From Daphnia carinata (taxonomy: Eukaryota > Arthropoda > Branchiopoda > Diplostraca > Daphniidae): 64,000 bases of DNA. Shown here one piece after another: positions 47,447-60,864 of this stretch. How positions within the stretch are numbered: the first letter of the stretch is position 1; each line of letters begins with the position of its first letter. The position numbers were made by a program, and so were the translations under genes. The stretch spans positions 3,410,001 through 3,474,000 of the forward strand of contig NC_081333.1 of assembly GCF_022539665.2 (NCBI RefSeq), given 5' to 3'. The notes below the pieces were generated by a model, which made no database searches, had not been told where the DNA came from, and was given only the letters and a program-made list of their open reading frames with translations.

Positions 47447-48266
47447 AAATCATGGTATTTGTTGCCATTTGATTCAGCCATTATTTTGGGAAAAAATTAT
47501 GGTTGTTTAATTTGTGATATTGCAGAGACTAAAGCCTTCACAATTTAATTTGAGCTTTTATAGCATTTAGTTGAACCTAAATGCATTTGATTAGATCCCA
47601 GTTCAAGAAACTTGAAAAAAAAAAAATTATGATCTGTGTTACCTAAAGAGTTTTTTTCTTTATTTATGTAATACACTAAAGTTTTGCTTGATATTGCTGT
47701 TATTTTTGTTCGTGGTTTTAAAGTAGGATTTAAAGATTCTTTTTTTTTGCTTATCGATACTTTTGTCTTCGAATTTATTACCTTTTCAGATTAGAATCGA
47801 TATAAATCTATCGCAGTATTCAAATTTACGGTTTTATTCATCAGGTGGTTCTGTTTCCAGTACGCATGCCACAGGGCCCAAGGCGTCAAGGTTATGTCTT
47901 TTGAAGAAGTTTACCCGCGAGCATTGTTTGTGTTAGAGCAATGTCTCAAAAGCTAAGTTGTAAAGTCATGGGAATGTAATCAGTCCCAAGGTTTATCTCG
48001 TTCCAACATATATCTTGGCATTTGATTGCGAAATGCCCAAACAAAGTCCCGTTCCCTGTGTCATTTCTTTCTTTCTTTCAAATAAAGAGATTCACGTTGC
48101 AATCAGTGCACCTCTTCGTTCGGTAGTTAAGCAGGCAATCATCTTTTACTTTGTTTTTTCTCGTTGATCTTAGCTGCCTTTACAGTCGTTCACGACAGGT
48201 AATACTGTATAGTTGCCAAATATCTGTTACTTATGCCAAAATCTTATGTTTTCTTGCAGAGAAAAG
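47447..48266. other. Intergenic stretch with likely caspase 5' UTR
   Basis: The left half is 3' UTR of the C19orf12-like gene (T-runs). A 61-nt intron in the caspase 5' UTR is likely at 48199-48259 (CAG/GTAATA ... TTCTTGCAG). No other coding sequence. Confidence 0.5.
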
Positions 48267-50098
48267 ATGTTTGATCTTATAGAATCAGATGCTACTCTCT
48301 TGTTGGATGACTTTCCCAGACCTCAAACAAGGATAACCGAGTCATTGTCTTTGATTGAACATACTTTGGAATGGTATGATCATATTTCTTGTGCATTTTT
48401 ACTGTATGAAGACCCTCTCGAAGCTTTGGAAAAAATTTCGACACTACGTGAAAGTTACAACACCAAATCGGAATGGCGTCACATAATTCTGACTCCACTT
48501 TTTCATTGCAACAAGGAGGATGGTCTAAACAGCAACATGTCGGAAAAATTGACCGAAGTCCTTCTCGTGGTAAAGCACTACGGATTATTAAACATGCTAG
48601 AAATAGCCGTCAATTCCACTGTTCACATCGATCAACTACGTTTAAAGCTCTTCGATTTCATTGACGAAATGAACGAAGAGCAAGCAACGAAATGGGTTGA
48701 ACAGATGATTTCTGAGAGAGGATTTCCCAAAAATGACCCGTCGTGGTGCCTTGAAATGCATTGCCTCAAATGGATTGCGGAAGGCAACATTTCTAGACAT
48801 GACGATCTTTCTAACATTTTAACGAAACCTACAACAGAAAGCCGGCCATTGGAGAAGCTCAAAGTAGACTTACCCCTACCACTTGTTACTGGCATCGAGG
48901 CAAAATCCCCATTAAAGCCTGAAGTCTCGCCAGCAGGTCCCAGCAAATTCGAAATTTCACGTGGACTTTGCATAATCATCAATCAAATGAGATTCTATGT
49001 CGATCAAGACCTTCCTCAACCCGTAAGACACAACGTGTGCTAGGCAATAGCGTTTTCAACGTCTAAAAACATGCGATTTTACGTTACAGAGAACAAGGGG
49101 GAACCTTACCTTCCGTTACGGATCAGATGCTGATCGTGATAAACTGTCGGAAACGTTCCGAATACTTGGTCATGACGTTGAAATTTACGAAAATCTAAGC
49201 AAGAACGCCTTACTAACGACAATGGAAAACATTTCGAAATACGACTTTAAACAGTACGACAGTCTGGTCATGTGTTTCTTGACGCACGGCGACAAGGGGA
49301 TCATTTTCACTGCAGATTCCATACCAATCTCGTTAGATTTAATCAAATCTTACTTTGATGGAGATCGCTGTCCCCATCTCTTAGAAAAACCGAAATTATT
49401 TTTCTTACAAGCCTGCCAAGGACAAGAAAATCAAAGTAAAGTGTTAGTCTATTTACGATCAGAAAGCAGAAGTGCTAATTCAGTTTGTTTGAACAGGACG
49501 GATCTGCTATGACGACATTCAACATGACAGTGTTGTCCGACCGTCCGTTTCGAACTTTTTCGAAGCGTGGGCTACCGTGCCAGGTTTCTTGTCGTATCGA
49601 TCTACTCACAAAGGTAAACGGCTTTGTTACAAGCATCGTTCAATCAGAATGGCTTGTCTGTTTTGGCGCCAATAAAAGAATTGATTGATAATTTCAGGTG
49701 CTGTCTTTGTCGGTGAATTATGCCACGTCCTTCAGACGCACGCACACAAAGAAAGCTATGGATTGTTGGACTTGATGACTGAAGTGAATGACCGCGTGAG
49801 TCGATGGGAAACCCCGGGCTTTAGGGTACAAATGCCTTGTATCGTATCCTGCCTTACACGTAAGTAACCGGCATTGTTTCATTAAAAACAGATCAATCAC
49901 GTGCATTTAATTGTTATTACAACGCATTTCTTTAAAGGCGGTATACATTTTAAGCGGAACGAAGAGAAGCTCGTCGAAGCTGTTGTGGACCAATTGGAAA
50001 GGGAACTAATGAATTTAGCCATTATGTCAGCTACCCGTTACATGTGGAAAACGGATCCCGCTACCCTCCAGAAAACCATGAATACGTGGAGCTCCTAA
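48267..50098 (+). CDS. Initiator-type caspase, caspase-8/Dredd-like
   Basis: Five exons: 48267-49022, 49090-49435, 49497-49613, 49698-49859, 49938-50098; 513 residues. The long helical N-terminus (residues 1-190) repeats patterns such as MFDLIESDATLLLDDF and TEVLLVVKHYGLLNMLE and resembles divergent death-effector domains; that part is inference. The catalytic domain starts near RGLCIIINQMRFY. The His motif is CFLTHGDKG (SHG in most caspases), the Cys motif FFLQACQGQ (QACQG as in caspase-8 rather than QACRG). The small subunit has the substrate-pocket stretch PGFLSYRSTHKGAVFVGELC, parallel to caspase-8 SYR. It probably cleaves after Asp in an IMD- or extrinsic-apoptosis-like pathway. The ATG at 48267 is the first after a leader-intron acceptor; the longer open frame has no in-frame ATG before codon 12. 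Confidence 0.88.
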
Positions 50099-50358
50099 CT
50101 GTTATTATGGTACCAATATCTTCGTTGTTTTACATCCATTCTCGTTCTTTCCAAGTTACGATTTGCCAGAACTTTTGCTAATACAGATCATTATTCTGAC
50201 TTCAATATTTCTTAAACTGTTTGGAGAAATTTGGGATCAAGGAAATTTACGAACATTACGCGCAAGTATTTAAAGATCGATCACTTGATTACAGACTTAG
50301 TGGAATTTTGATTTCGAAAGAAATACCTTTGATGTTCAGTTAACTGAAAGCTCTTCGT

Positions 50359-51089
50359 TTACATGGCAACCATTTCGGCTGTTGTTGCCCCTTTGCAGGT
50401 CGATTCGTGATGTCGAAGTTCTCGATAGTAACACAAGACGATCCACCACAAATAAGTTTCCAATCCTATAGTTTGGAAAATGTACGCACAAGTATTCCCG
50501 TTTAAATCTGTTATACACTTGTCTTCTAAATTCTCAACTTACCAATAAAGCACGACATGATGAAGACGGTAGAAACTCCATGGGCGATGTTGGAATTGAT
50601 TGCAAGCATAATGCCAGAGATTAGGATAATGGCATGGATAGATCTCATTACCATGTCACCTACGAGCCACGGTACCAACAAGATGGGACGACAGTTGCTG
50701 AAAACCACTTGTAGCAGCAACACGCAACAAGCTAGAAGGGCAGAGCTAACAACCACGCTGGAAATGATGATGAAAACCTCCACAGTATCTAGCGAACCTG
50801 AATGAAAAACAACACGAAAATTCCACATTTTAACCTTAGTTTTGGCAAAGATTCAGCAAACCGATTGTAAAAGGACATTGTCATACCGTCTTCCAAATCC
50901 AAACTACTTGATTGCATCATACTAATGACAAGTTGAATTAAATAGCCAACCTATTGGAGGTTAAGAATAGAATGTATAAAAGTTTTTCAGTAACTGACGT
51001 CAGCTGCTTACCAATGAAAAAAAGCCAATGATTTTCGTTCCCAATTGTAACGAAAGACCACAACAGCGTGTTTTCACCCTTCGTGTCAT
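50359..51089 (-). CDS. Four-pass membrane protein, family copy E
   Basis: Four exons: 51089-51012, 50950-50887, 50797-50543, 50465-50359; 167 residues, phases 0, 1, 1 as in copies A-D, although PRPF8, the C19orf12-like gene and the caspase separate it from them. N-terminus: MTRRVKTRCCGLSLQLGTKI. Hydrophobic segments include IGFFSLVGYLIQLVISMM, VFIIISSVVVSSALLACCVL, ILLVPWLVGDMVMRSIHAII and VSTVFIMSCFIGLETYLWWI. The end LWWIVLCYYREL keeps the W...YY signature. The 3' exon ends convergently with the caspase gene, 260 bases from its stop. Function unknown. Confidence 0.83.
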
Positions 51090-51864
51090 AACGAAAATTG
51101 GAATGTTTTTTCTACAAATTAATTTTCTTCGCTACGCAAGACTAAGCAACCTGGCTCACACGCACAACCAACGAGTATGACCGTACATGTTCGTCGAAAT
51201 CTGATAGCGCCACATGTAAGTTGGTTGCTTTCAAAACTGGTTAACGCAGCGATATGAAGCCCAAAAGTGAAACCGCTGTTTTGTTGGCGTCATTACAAGA
51301 GTGGGGCGTTTTTTAACTTCTGCGACCTGCTAAAATGTGTTAATCAGGCCATGGTCAGGTAAAAATACAACCGAATTGGCCCAGGTGAATAGGCGTATAG
51401 GCTTGACGAAGAAAGCTGACAAAGCTATCCTGTAAAAGTGTTTTGTGCACGACGCAAGACAATTCTCACGACGAAAAAGGAAAACAGTTGGTTATCAAAA
51501 GCAGAAATTTGCATTCTCAATAATTCTTCGATAAGCCCCCCGCCAAGTCGCTCTCACTCTCTCTCTCCCTTTGGGTCGAAATTATACTGACAATGCACAG
51601 ACGCCTGCAGGAAACACCTGGTTCAACACAAAATGTCATAGTTCTTCTAGTACACGATTGTACACCAAAAGGCCAACCCAACTCAACAGCTCATATTTTA
51701 CTTGGAACTTTGGGAATCTTGGAAGGGAAATCTCTTTTCTGCGAAGCATTTCCCGTGTTGGCACCGTCGCGTTACGCTGTCAACAGAGGATAGCAGACGA
51801 TGTTTGTCAAAAGACACGCTCGTTAATTTCAACAAAAGGATCAAGTATTTACGTTTTTCGCAAA
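51090..51864. other. Divergent region between copy E and mRpS24
   Basis: 775 bases with CT-rich sequence at 51550-51575. No coding sequence accepted; promoters and 5' UTRs of the two divergent genes expected. Confidence 0.5.
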
Positions 51865-52478
51865 ATGTTGCGGCTTACGGTGTGTTTGTATAATATATAA
51901 TAAGATCAGAGTTCTTCATCTTTAATTTTGTTAAATAGGCATCAATCACTAGTAGTAATATAATAGTACCTCAGTTGCGGCAGTTCCATGCAAGCGCTGT
52001 CTGTTGTAAACTCCAGTCAGGAAGGTACAAAATTACCCCTAAAAGAGACCGGCCTCTGACATATGAAATGGCCAATCCACCATATTACATAGCCCATAGG
52101 AAATCATGGAACTCCTGGGACACAAGTATGTAATTTAAAAAAGGGAAGATCAAGATTGCAAGTTCTATAATACTTTTTCCTGTTCTAGCTTCATTGCTGG
52201 ATGGACAAAGAGCAGCAGAAACTTCTGTAGAAGATGTGTTCATCAGACGATTCATGACAGGAACCTGGCATGATTTGTTCTGCTCTGAAATCATCATCAA
52301 GCGCCAGCACAACCTCATTCGGATAGCTGGCATTCTTAGACAGGGTATTCCTTCCAGAAAAATGTATTTTCTGATTGGATATAGTGAAGAATTACTGGCC
52401 AATTGGCTGCAATGTCCAGTGAAATTAGAATTGCAAACTGTTGAAAATAAGGAGGCTACCGTTTTCAAGCACATATAA
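51865..52478 (+). CDS. mRpS24: Mitochondrial small-subunit ribosomal protein uS3m (mS24)
   Basis: Three exons: 51865-51879 (only five codons, MLRLT), 51939-52125 and 52189-52478; 163 residues (human 167). The N-terminus is a mitochondrial leader (SSNIIVPQLRQFHASAVCCK). Family marks: DRPLTYEMANPPYYIAHRKS, SVEDVFIRRFMTGTW, RIAGILRQGIPSRKMYFLIG, YSEELLANWLQCPVKLELQT. It takes the uS3 position at the mRNA entry of the mitochondrial 28S subunit. The start ATG gives the only in-frame short first exon and lies before a GTGTGT donor, which is weaker than the window's norm. Confidence 0.92.
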
Positions 52479-55400
52479 TTTCAAGTGCCAATAGTCATTT
52501 GTCCCAAATAAATACAAGAAAATGTAAAGACTGCTCACCTTCAGTACTTTTTAAAACGGAAAAAGTAAATAGTGTGTCCAGTAGTGAATAACCATGAGCT
52601 TTAAGAAGTGAGCCTACCTTCGTCATGCCGAGCCCGGGCGCGAAGAACACGTGTAACTAGGTAGGAGCTGAAAATGTTTTTTTGTTCTGATAAAAATCTG
52701 CCACCTTGAGCAGCAAGCACTATACACTAACACGTGTAGGATGAACAAAAAATAAACCAATTTACACATTACGTTGTTCCCTGGCTGCTTTAAAACGAAA
52801 CTGCATTTCTATGAAGGAGCAGCCGACGAACTTTGCTCTCATAAACATGGCGGGCAAGTTGTAATTCTTGCAGACTACTTTCCAAATGATTAATTTTTTT
52901 TTTTACTTATTGCAAATGTTAGGTATGCAAATCGATGTGTGTAGTTGACGTGAATAACTATTGACATCATAAGAAATAAAAATGCATGACACATATTTTT
53001 TTCGTTTACTCACATCCACTTTCCCGCTCCATCCCAATGGCAAAAAATACGGAAAAAAAATGAAAGATTTCCCCTCCCTTCGTACATCAGGCCCCATTCT
53101 TGAAGAACCGACAAGAAAACAGAAAAATTTGTAGTGTAAGGGCGAGTGGGAACCCAATCAATAAAGAAAATAGAACACATTGAACGATGCACATATCGCA
53201 GGTGATCAAACGCTACATTTACAGCCGAGAGAAATGAACATGTTTTTTTCGACACAAAAAAAAAGAGCTTTTTTAAATTTTCAATGATGGCTCGAAAAAA
53301 GAAAAAGTTGGAAAGGTGGGTCGGGGTAAAGATTCTATTTTTACGTTTTTAAAAAATGAAGGAAAATAAAATTTTAAAAAAGAAATCGGAGGAATTGGCT
53401 TTAGGATAAGGTGAAAGATGTTTGTATGTGTAAATGAAATGTACAGGAAACGGAATTCCGATATCCTTTTGGGGGATTTTTGTGATGATGTGCAGAAATC
53501 TTATTATTGTTTGTTTTTGTTTTTTATCTCAGTTTTCTTTTTTTCGGGTGGAGGACAGGAGGAAGAGTGTGTATACATTGAGGGCAAATTGTTTTTTTTT
53601 TTTTAAATTGGTGCGCATGTGACGATTTTTCTTTTCGTGAAAAAAAGTCGAGAAAAAACATGAAAAACGAAGTATACAATCTTTTTTCATCGTCAGCCCG
53701 TTTTCGTCTTTCACATTTTTTTTTTTTTTTTTGTACACTCGGCTGAGAAGGGATTTCAACTTTCCTCCATATCTTTCTCACTTCACACATGCACAGTGGA
53801 TGGTCATTTTAGATTTGACAAAAATTCTTTAAATTCATCCCGTTTTCAAATTCATTAGTCCCTCCCCTTGTCTTCCAAATCATTCACACACACACACATA
53901 CACACCCAAAACATGCATGGAGGGGAAAAGAAGTTTTTGTATGACACGATTTCATTCAAATTCCTTTCCTTTCTTTTGAAGCCCGGTATTGAATCTAAAT
54001 ATTACTCCTACAAAGAAAGCCAATTAAAATAATAATAATAATAAAAAATAAAATAAAATAAAATATTTTGAAAATTAAAAGCTATGGCGCTATCTGAGAG
54101 GCGAAATTTAAACCGAAAAAGATAAGAATGAAAAGGGAAAAAAAAAAAAAAATGTAAGAATGGATTGGCCGGAAATTCAATTCGAAAAGGTGAAGAAAAA
54201 TTTTGGTCCGAGGATCAGATGGGCAACGTGTCAAAAGTATAACCGGCCGGACCTTTCCTCTACACATACAAGAAAGATGTCGGCACGTAAATAGTAGAAG
54301 TTCATATACAATTTTGTCCGTTTCTTTTTTTTTTTTCTTTTTCTTTAACTCTTAAATTTGTTTTCTCTTTTTTTTTTATAAAAAATTATTAAGTAACTTT
54401 TTTTCTATTTTTTTTTTTTTTGTGTTAGCAGTCATGACCTTATAGAGAGGGATAGAAAGAGAGAGAAAAAAAAAGCTTGAGATCCTGAGCTCTGGCTTCA
54501 TTTTGTTTGTTTTTTTCGTAATCCGGTTTTGCGATGAAATTTGAATGAACGTGTTTGTTTTCAGTGATAGTGTGTACGTAAAAAAAAAAAAAAAAAAAAG
54601 GGGGACAGTACGTACAAAAATTTCGTTTTTGCAAGCACCGATTAAAACGAACGCAAAAGAAAAATAATCACGAATAAACACAAGCAAAAAGAAATGGTAG
54701 ATTGCGGGATGAACTAAACGCACGCACACTTGCACTCTTCGACGAAAACACTCGGATACTACTGTACGGAACGTTATAAAAACTTTTGTTTTCAATTATC
54801 TTTTCTCTTTTTTTTTTTTTTTTTCTTTTTTTCTTTCAAATTTGAGTTTTCTTTTAAAGGTTCCCATGCTGATCCCGGAGAGAAGGTCATTTTTTTTTAA
54901 GGTTCACATCTAATAATCTTTTTTTGTTTGTCTCAAATTATGGTAAATAATTTGAGAGAAAGTTTAGAGTTTTAAAGAGAGGCATTCCATCTTCGACCAG
55001 GTGTAGAGAGATAGAATGGAAGGAAGTTTAAATTCTGCTAGTTTTTCTTTTTTTTCTTTCGTTACTGGTAAAAAATGAGACGAAGGTTAGAGCACGAGGA
55101 TGAGAGGTTAGAAGAGAGGAAGAACTCGGACTGGGCGACTGAAACCTAGATGTACAAGAGAGGGGAGGAGAGGTTAAAATCAACCACAAAGAAAAAAAAA
55201 ATGAAGAAACACAAAGGAAGTCGTGTGAAAAAGAAGGAGGGAGAAAAAAAAAAAAAAAAAAAAAAGAATCCTGATGGTATAAAGATGGATGAAAAACGAC
55301 CAATGAAGTGGGAAGGAAATGGATACGAGAACCGAACGCGATACCACGAATCTGTTTGCAAACTATTTAAGAAAAGACAAAAAAAAATTATAAAGAAGGG

Positions 55401-55510
55401 GAAAAAAAAACAGTTTTTTTTTGTTGAGGTCCACCAGTTATAAGTCAGGTTCTTTTTTTTTTTTTTGTTTTTTTGTTTTTTTGTTGTTGTTGTTGTTGTG
55501 ACGCTAGGGG
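52479..55510. other. 3-kb homopolymer-rich stretch, probable CNOT6 3' UTR
   Basis: No credible ORF. Densely packed A- and T-runs (for example 54578-54599, 55244-55264). The rightmost part directly follows the CNOT6 stop on the minus strand, so much of it may be a long 3' UTR. CA-rich patches occur near 53886-53907. Confidence 0.5.
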
Positions 55511-56601
55511 CTACCGCCTAGGAATGAAGCCGTTGGAGCCCAGGCCGGAATAGGTCGGCGACATTTCCAACTCCACCAACAGCGAGAAATGATCTGCTAT
55601 CGAAATAAAATTATCGTTAAAAACAGAAAAACACAAACTAAAAAATAATCGAACGACTATCAAATAATAAAAAAAAAAAAATAAAAAAAAAAAATGAATT
55701 TTTGGAACCTGATGGAATATCACGGTGGGGACAGCCGAGGACTTTGTTCTCTCTAAACCACTCGGCGTCGACTGGGCCTAGCAAGCCCAGTGGCACCATC
55801 GTGTTCTTGCTGTAAAAGATGTAGTCGATGAGGCCCTTGAAGTCGTACGTGTAGTTGCTGTACGGCATCACGTCCGTCGTGTAGGCCGTCGCCATGCGGA
55901 AGGGGTGGGTAAACTCGTTGCTCTTCTCCGAGAATGGCGCAATCTTCTGCAGGCACGACTTGTAACCCAGCTCTTTAAAATCCGGATGGTTGGCGGCGAT
56001 GCGCGACGAGTTGAGGAACTCGATCACGCCGGAATCGAGCAGCGAGTTGAAATCACCGCAGAGGAGCAGTTGCGTGTGCGACGGATCGGCTTTGTGGCCG
56101 GGCCGGAACGAATGGCCTACCGCATCCTGCGTTAGCTGCTTCAACTGTTCGGGGCAATTTCCAAAAAAAACGAAAAATCAAAAAAAAAACGAAAAATCAA
56201 AGTCATCCAACCCATTTGCAGTTTTAAATAAATAACTCGAAATCTCTTTTAACTTCATTCATCAGCATCATGGTCTGCACTAGTTTGACGTCACAGTACT
56301 GCGGATCCCAGTGGATGTGCGCCGTGCACACCAGCAGCGGCTGGTGAATCTGTGACGGATCCGGCCGGATCCCGTTACTCCATGCAGCCTCTTTCGTTTC
56401 GAGCAACGCTGCCAAACCGATGTTGTCTTTGGTCATGACACGATTCAACATATCATCCGATCCCTCGGCGTTGGCCAGCGCTAATTGGTTGAACTCAATC
56501 AGGTGTTCGTACACCATCGAAAACCTGTTTTTTTTTATAGTTTTTTTTTTTTAAACAAAACAAATTAAATCAAACACAGGAAAATAATAATAAAAAAAAA
56601 A

Positions 56602-56633
<32 letters not shown>

Positions 56634-57341
56634 TGAGATTCGTCATCGTAGCGGGGATCCCAATTGCGTCATTTGTGTGTGTGGATGATTCATTGATTCA
56701 CTTTGCCGTGCGGTAAAAGATGGCGCAACCGTCGACGTAGCGCCGGTCGCTTTCGGCCATCGTTTTGGCGCGTGATTTTGGCGAAAAGATGCCATCGTAG
56801 CCGTCACGCTTCAACTCGGGCAGGAAGTAATTGTAAAACTGTTCCGTCTCCACCTCCTGTTACATAAGAACAAAGGCGAAAAACAAAAAATAAAACCAAA
56901 TCAATCAGAACTTTCCGCTTTCTCTTTTTCTTTTCACGATGACGGACCGCAAGACTGGAACGCTAGAAAAGACCTGGAGGCTGATGATGTCGGCCGAGTA
57001 GTGTCGGATCTCCTCAAGAATGCTTTTACGCCGGTATTCCCACTTGAGCACCCAACTTGGACAGTAACCGTACATTTGCCTGGTGGCGTACTTGTCGCAC
57101 AGCACGTTGTAGCACATCACCGTAAAGATGCCTACAAATGCATATTTTTAAAAATAAACGAACATTTCATTTCTATTTTTTTCTTCGATTTTGAATTAAA
57201 AAAAAAAAAAAAAAATACATAAATAGTAAGTCGTCATGAGAGCAATGCGATGACGTTGCAAAATGAACTTACAAGTTGGCCGGTTTCGGTCGGGATGACC
57301 CAGCGGGATCCACGGTCTCATCGGCGGTAGGGGTGCCGTGA
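55511..57341 (-). CDS. CNOT6: CCR4-NOT deadenylase CNOT6/CNOT6L (twin), catalytic half; 5' exons not in view
   Basis: Six exons on the minus strand: 57341-57273, 57131-56974, 56856-56702, 56524-56254, 56144-55709, 55593-55511; about 390 codons. They encode the complete exonuclease-endonuclease-phosphatase domain. It has FTVMCYNVLCDKYATRQMYG, Mg-binding Glu in EVETEQFYNYF, TKDNIGLAALLE, HWDPQYCDVKLVQTMM, LCGDFNSLLDSGVIEFL, TYDFKGLIDYIFYS and the catalytic tail PHRDIPSDHFSLLVELEM. The enzyme trims mRNA poly(A) tails as a CCR4-NOT subunit. The last exon uses acceptor TAGCAG/ATC, which restores PSDH. The first exon seen begins mid-codon (acceptor GTCTAG), so upstream exons exist. The leucine-rich repeats that tether CCR4 to CNOT7/CAF1 are not recognisable between here and 64000, so they must be far upstream or missing. 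Confidence 0.92.
56605..56632. repeat. (TG)n microsatellite in CNOT6 intron
   Basis: Perfect TG run of about 14 units. Confidence 0.95.
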
Positions 57342-57778
57342 CTAGACACAAAAAAAAAAAACAAAAAACGAAAATCAGAAACATAAAAAAAAACCGTAAG
57401 AAAACCGATTTACATTTTATCTTGTAAATAAAAGGATTCACCATCAAACAAGGCCCAACATTCTTTAGCGTTTCCAATAAGGACATACCGTATACTCTCG
57501 TAGGACTTGGGTAACGTGAAACGTGATTAATCACTCAGTTAGTTAACCATCAATAGTTGGATATAATCAAACGAAATTGGGATCGAATCCGGTTACGCTT
57601 TTGCGATCATCATTTCTTTCCAACGTCCAACGAAAAAAAGATGATGAAAAGGCAGTTTTTAATTTGAACGAGCTCATCATCTCTCGTTCGAATTTCGAAA
57701 CAAAGAGAAGCCCACGGAGGAGATACCGTTTCAAATGCGAAGGGACCGGTCCATCTCAAAAACAAAACTGGAATAACC

Positions 57779-57808
57779 GACACATACACACACACACACA
57801 CACACACA
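57779..57808. repeat. (CA)n microsatellite
   Basis: About 14 CA units with one interruption. Confidence 0.95.
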
Positions 57809-58078
57809 ATTCTCTCACGCACGATTGACTTTTGAATTTGTCTGCCTACAACGGCTGGACGGATGATGTCATGGCCGACTTTGCGTTCGAAATTGAAGAC
57901 ACCGAGGCGAACCAGACAAAAAGGGTCTGTGACCTCTTCCCTTAAACAAAATGGGTCATCATCTAGCTGCTCCAACACACTCCTTCTACCCCAAAAAAGA
58001 ACGATGCACCCCCTTCAATCTCTCAAACAGATTGCCCTGCATACTATTATCTCCTCTCTTTCAAAGCCATCCCTCCAC

Positions 58079-58109
<31 letters not shown>

Positions 58110-60818
58110 AATTCAATGGGCAAGGCGAAGCCTTGAAATCAAATTAGAACGAAACACACATTTTCAAATATCGCACGAAAACAACAAAATGAGACCGTCA
58201 ACAGATTACGAGGATTATCGAAATGTTTTGTCGACGCCACAGACCGATTGTATTCCGGACAAATAGGGTCGTCTACCAAACTCACGCTGTTTTTGGCCTA
58301 CTGTGTCAGTGTCCTACATATTTCCCTTCCCCCCCCCCCCTTGTTTCTTTTTTTTGTAGGTTGACTCCGCTCAAGCGCATGTACACATTGGTCCGTGTCT
58401 GTCTCGCGTCCTACTACCGACACACACACCTACCTTTCGGGGCTAACGCAGGTAAACGGGAAAAAAAAAAAAAAAACATTTTTGCTGAATGGCTCAACAT
58501 GTACAAACAGGGAAGAAGTCTCCATCGCCCCCCCCCCCCCCCGTCACAAAAATGTGGACGATAGCCTCAAGGCCGTCCACTGTTTGTTTCTTTAACACAT
58601 TCTTTCGTTTCTCTCTGGAAAAAAAAAAAGAGCCAACAAAACGCGAGACGAATGGCGTGAATACCCCGTTAAAAGCAGACGCACATGGCTTTCACACAAA
58701 CTGTCAATACCGAACGAATGTCACGCTAGTTTACGAAGCGCAAACAGTTTCTTTTTCATATTTTCCTCTGGTAACAAAAAAAAAAAAACAGTTTAGAATA
58801 AAAGAAGAATTTTGTCGGACCATTTTTTTAATGAAACGAACGTAACGGGTCGACCGGAAAAAGGGGGAAAGGGAACATCAGGTGGGTAGGACCTTACACA
58901 ACACGTCATCTTTTTCTCGGTCAAACAAGAAAAAAAAAACGGGTGCGAAAAACAAAAATGCGTGATTCAACATTCCCCGAAAAAGAAACAACAACATGGA
59001 GGGCAGAAGAAGAAGGAAGGGGAAAGAAAAAATACACCGTTACGAACCGACGACCTTTGATCCGTCCCCGCCCTAAACCGTCACAACACCATTCTTTCCC
59101 GTGAGGCTGCCTCTTTTTTTATTTACTTCCTAGCACCGGGAGATTGACCTCATTTTTGCCTTCGTCTTCTTCCTTATTCAAATCTTGAATAAACCCTCCC
59201 ACCACCAACGACCGGACGACTTATCTGTTATTTTTCTGGCAAAACAGTTAACGGGTTATGGATACAGAAATCCCTTCCGTCTTGGACGATCGAAGGCTGC
59301 ATTTAAGGCTTAACATGAAAAATAAATAAATCATATTAAACGGAATAAGACATTTAAAAGGGAAAAGTATATCATTGTTTCCTGGATGGCAAAAAAAAAA
59401 AATGCGCGTCTTAAATGGAACCGATTGGCCATACCGGAAAGAGAGAAAAACAATTTTTCATGCCCGTTACTTTTTGTTTACGTTGAAGTCAAAAAGGCAA
59501 AACGAACGGAGTAGAAGAAAAAAAAAACAAACGGTTGATTCTGACTGATCGGGAAAGAAAGCGGCATTTTTTTTGTGTGTGTGTAGACAGTTCGGTTAGG
59601 TCGGAACAAGGCGAACCGTAACGGCAAAAAAAAAAAAAAAGAAAAAAAAATTAAGTATCCATAATAATTCAACCTCTTAAGTGGTCCGACCTTCTTTTCA
59701 CCCATTTTCCTTCTCCCCCCCCCCACAAACGGACTGGGACCTTCCCCAAACGTCACGAGGTGTTGTACACAAACGTATGTGTTCACGTATCCCAAAAGCT
59801 CTAACGGTTCTATCCGTTAGCTTCGCGTCTTCTTTTAGTTCTAACAGTTCCAACCTACTCAAAAAAAAACGGGTGCCATGAAATGATGGAACACGAATCG
59901 CGTCTACCGTCAGCGTCACGAATCAAATGGACCCAACAGAAAAAAAACAAGAGCAACACAAAGAAAAACCTGTCCACCTTTTACTCATCGCGCTCGCTTG
60001 GCCCCATTTACTACCGACAATCAAAAAAAAAGCCATCGCGTTCACAAGGCGTGAACGATGATTTTCGCCCAGTTCGCATTCCTTTATATCATTTTTAGCT
60101 CTTACAGTTTCTCACCATCCAAACTGTTGGTCAGCATTTTATGACGTGTAAAATAACATTTAAAAAAAAAAAAGAAGATGAGTGCCGGTTGAGCAACGAC
60201 GCCAACGTTCTACTGACCGAGCGGCGTCCACCCGTCCATTTTAGCACGCGGGAGTATAAAACGTAACGATAGAAAAAAAAAAACGAAGAAGAGATCGGTT
60301 AGACCGCATTAATACCACGCCAAAAAAATTCCGGATGCAAGTTTAATAATGCGTGAAAAAAAAAAAAAAATAAAGGAAGAGACGTAACAGACGTGAATAA
60401 AGAACGAAAGAGAAATGTAGGTCACCCCCTTTTTTTTTCTTCTTTTTTGCTTCACGTCAAATAAAAACAGATGCGCGCTAAAAGAATTGCACGAGTACTA
60501 CTTTGACTAGATAAAATTCGTGGCCTCAATTTAAACGAACAAAGAGCTGATGACACAGACACGCATTTTTTTTTTCTCCCCCCCATCTTTCGATTTGAAT
60601 TCGCCTTATCGTTCTCTCTCGGAGAACGTGGATATGGTTTTAAACGAGATATCACGAACGGTTTCATGGAACGAAATGCCTCGAGTATCATCGATACTTG
60701 TAGAGAGATACAGTAGGAAAGAAAAAAAAAACTAGGCAGCGACCTCCCATCGGCGAGATGTAACGGCACCTCCCGATGACCTACAATCCGCCCGGCTTGC
60801 CTGCGTGCCCGTGTCTTA

Positions 60819-60823
<5 letters not shown>

Positions 60824-60862
<39 letters not shown>
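60824..60862. repeat. (GT)n microsatellite
   Basis: About 19 perfect GT units. Confidence 0.95.

Positions 60863-60864
<2 letters not shown>

Noticed and set aside
53418-55443. Several 60-140 codon ORFs in the homopolymer-rich stretch
   Set aside because: They consist largely of Lys or Phe runs from poly-A/T, lack a family signature and overlap on both strands.
57610-57978. 122-codon minus-strand ORF upstream of CNOT6, considered as a missing LRR exon
   Set aside because: It has no leucine-rich-repeat spacing and includes a translated CA repeat (Val-Cys run).
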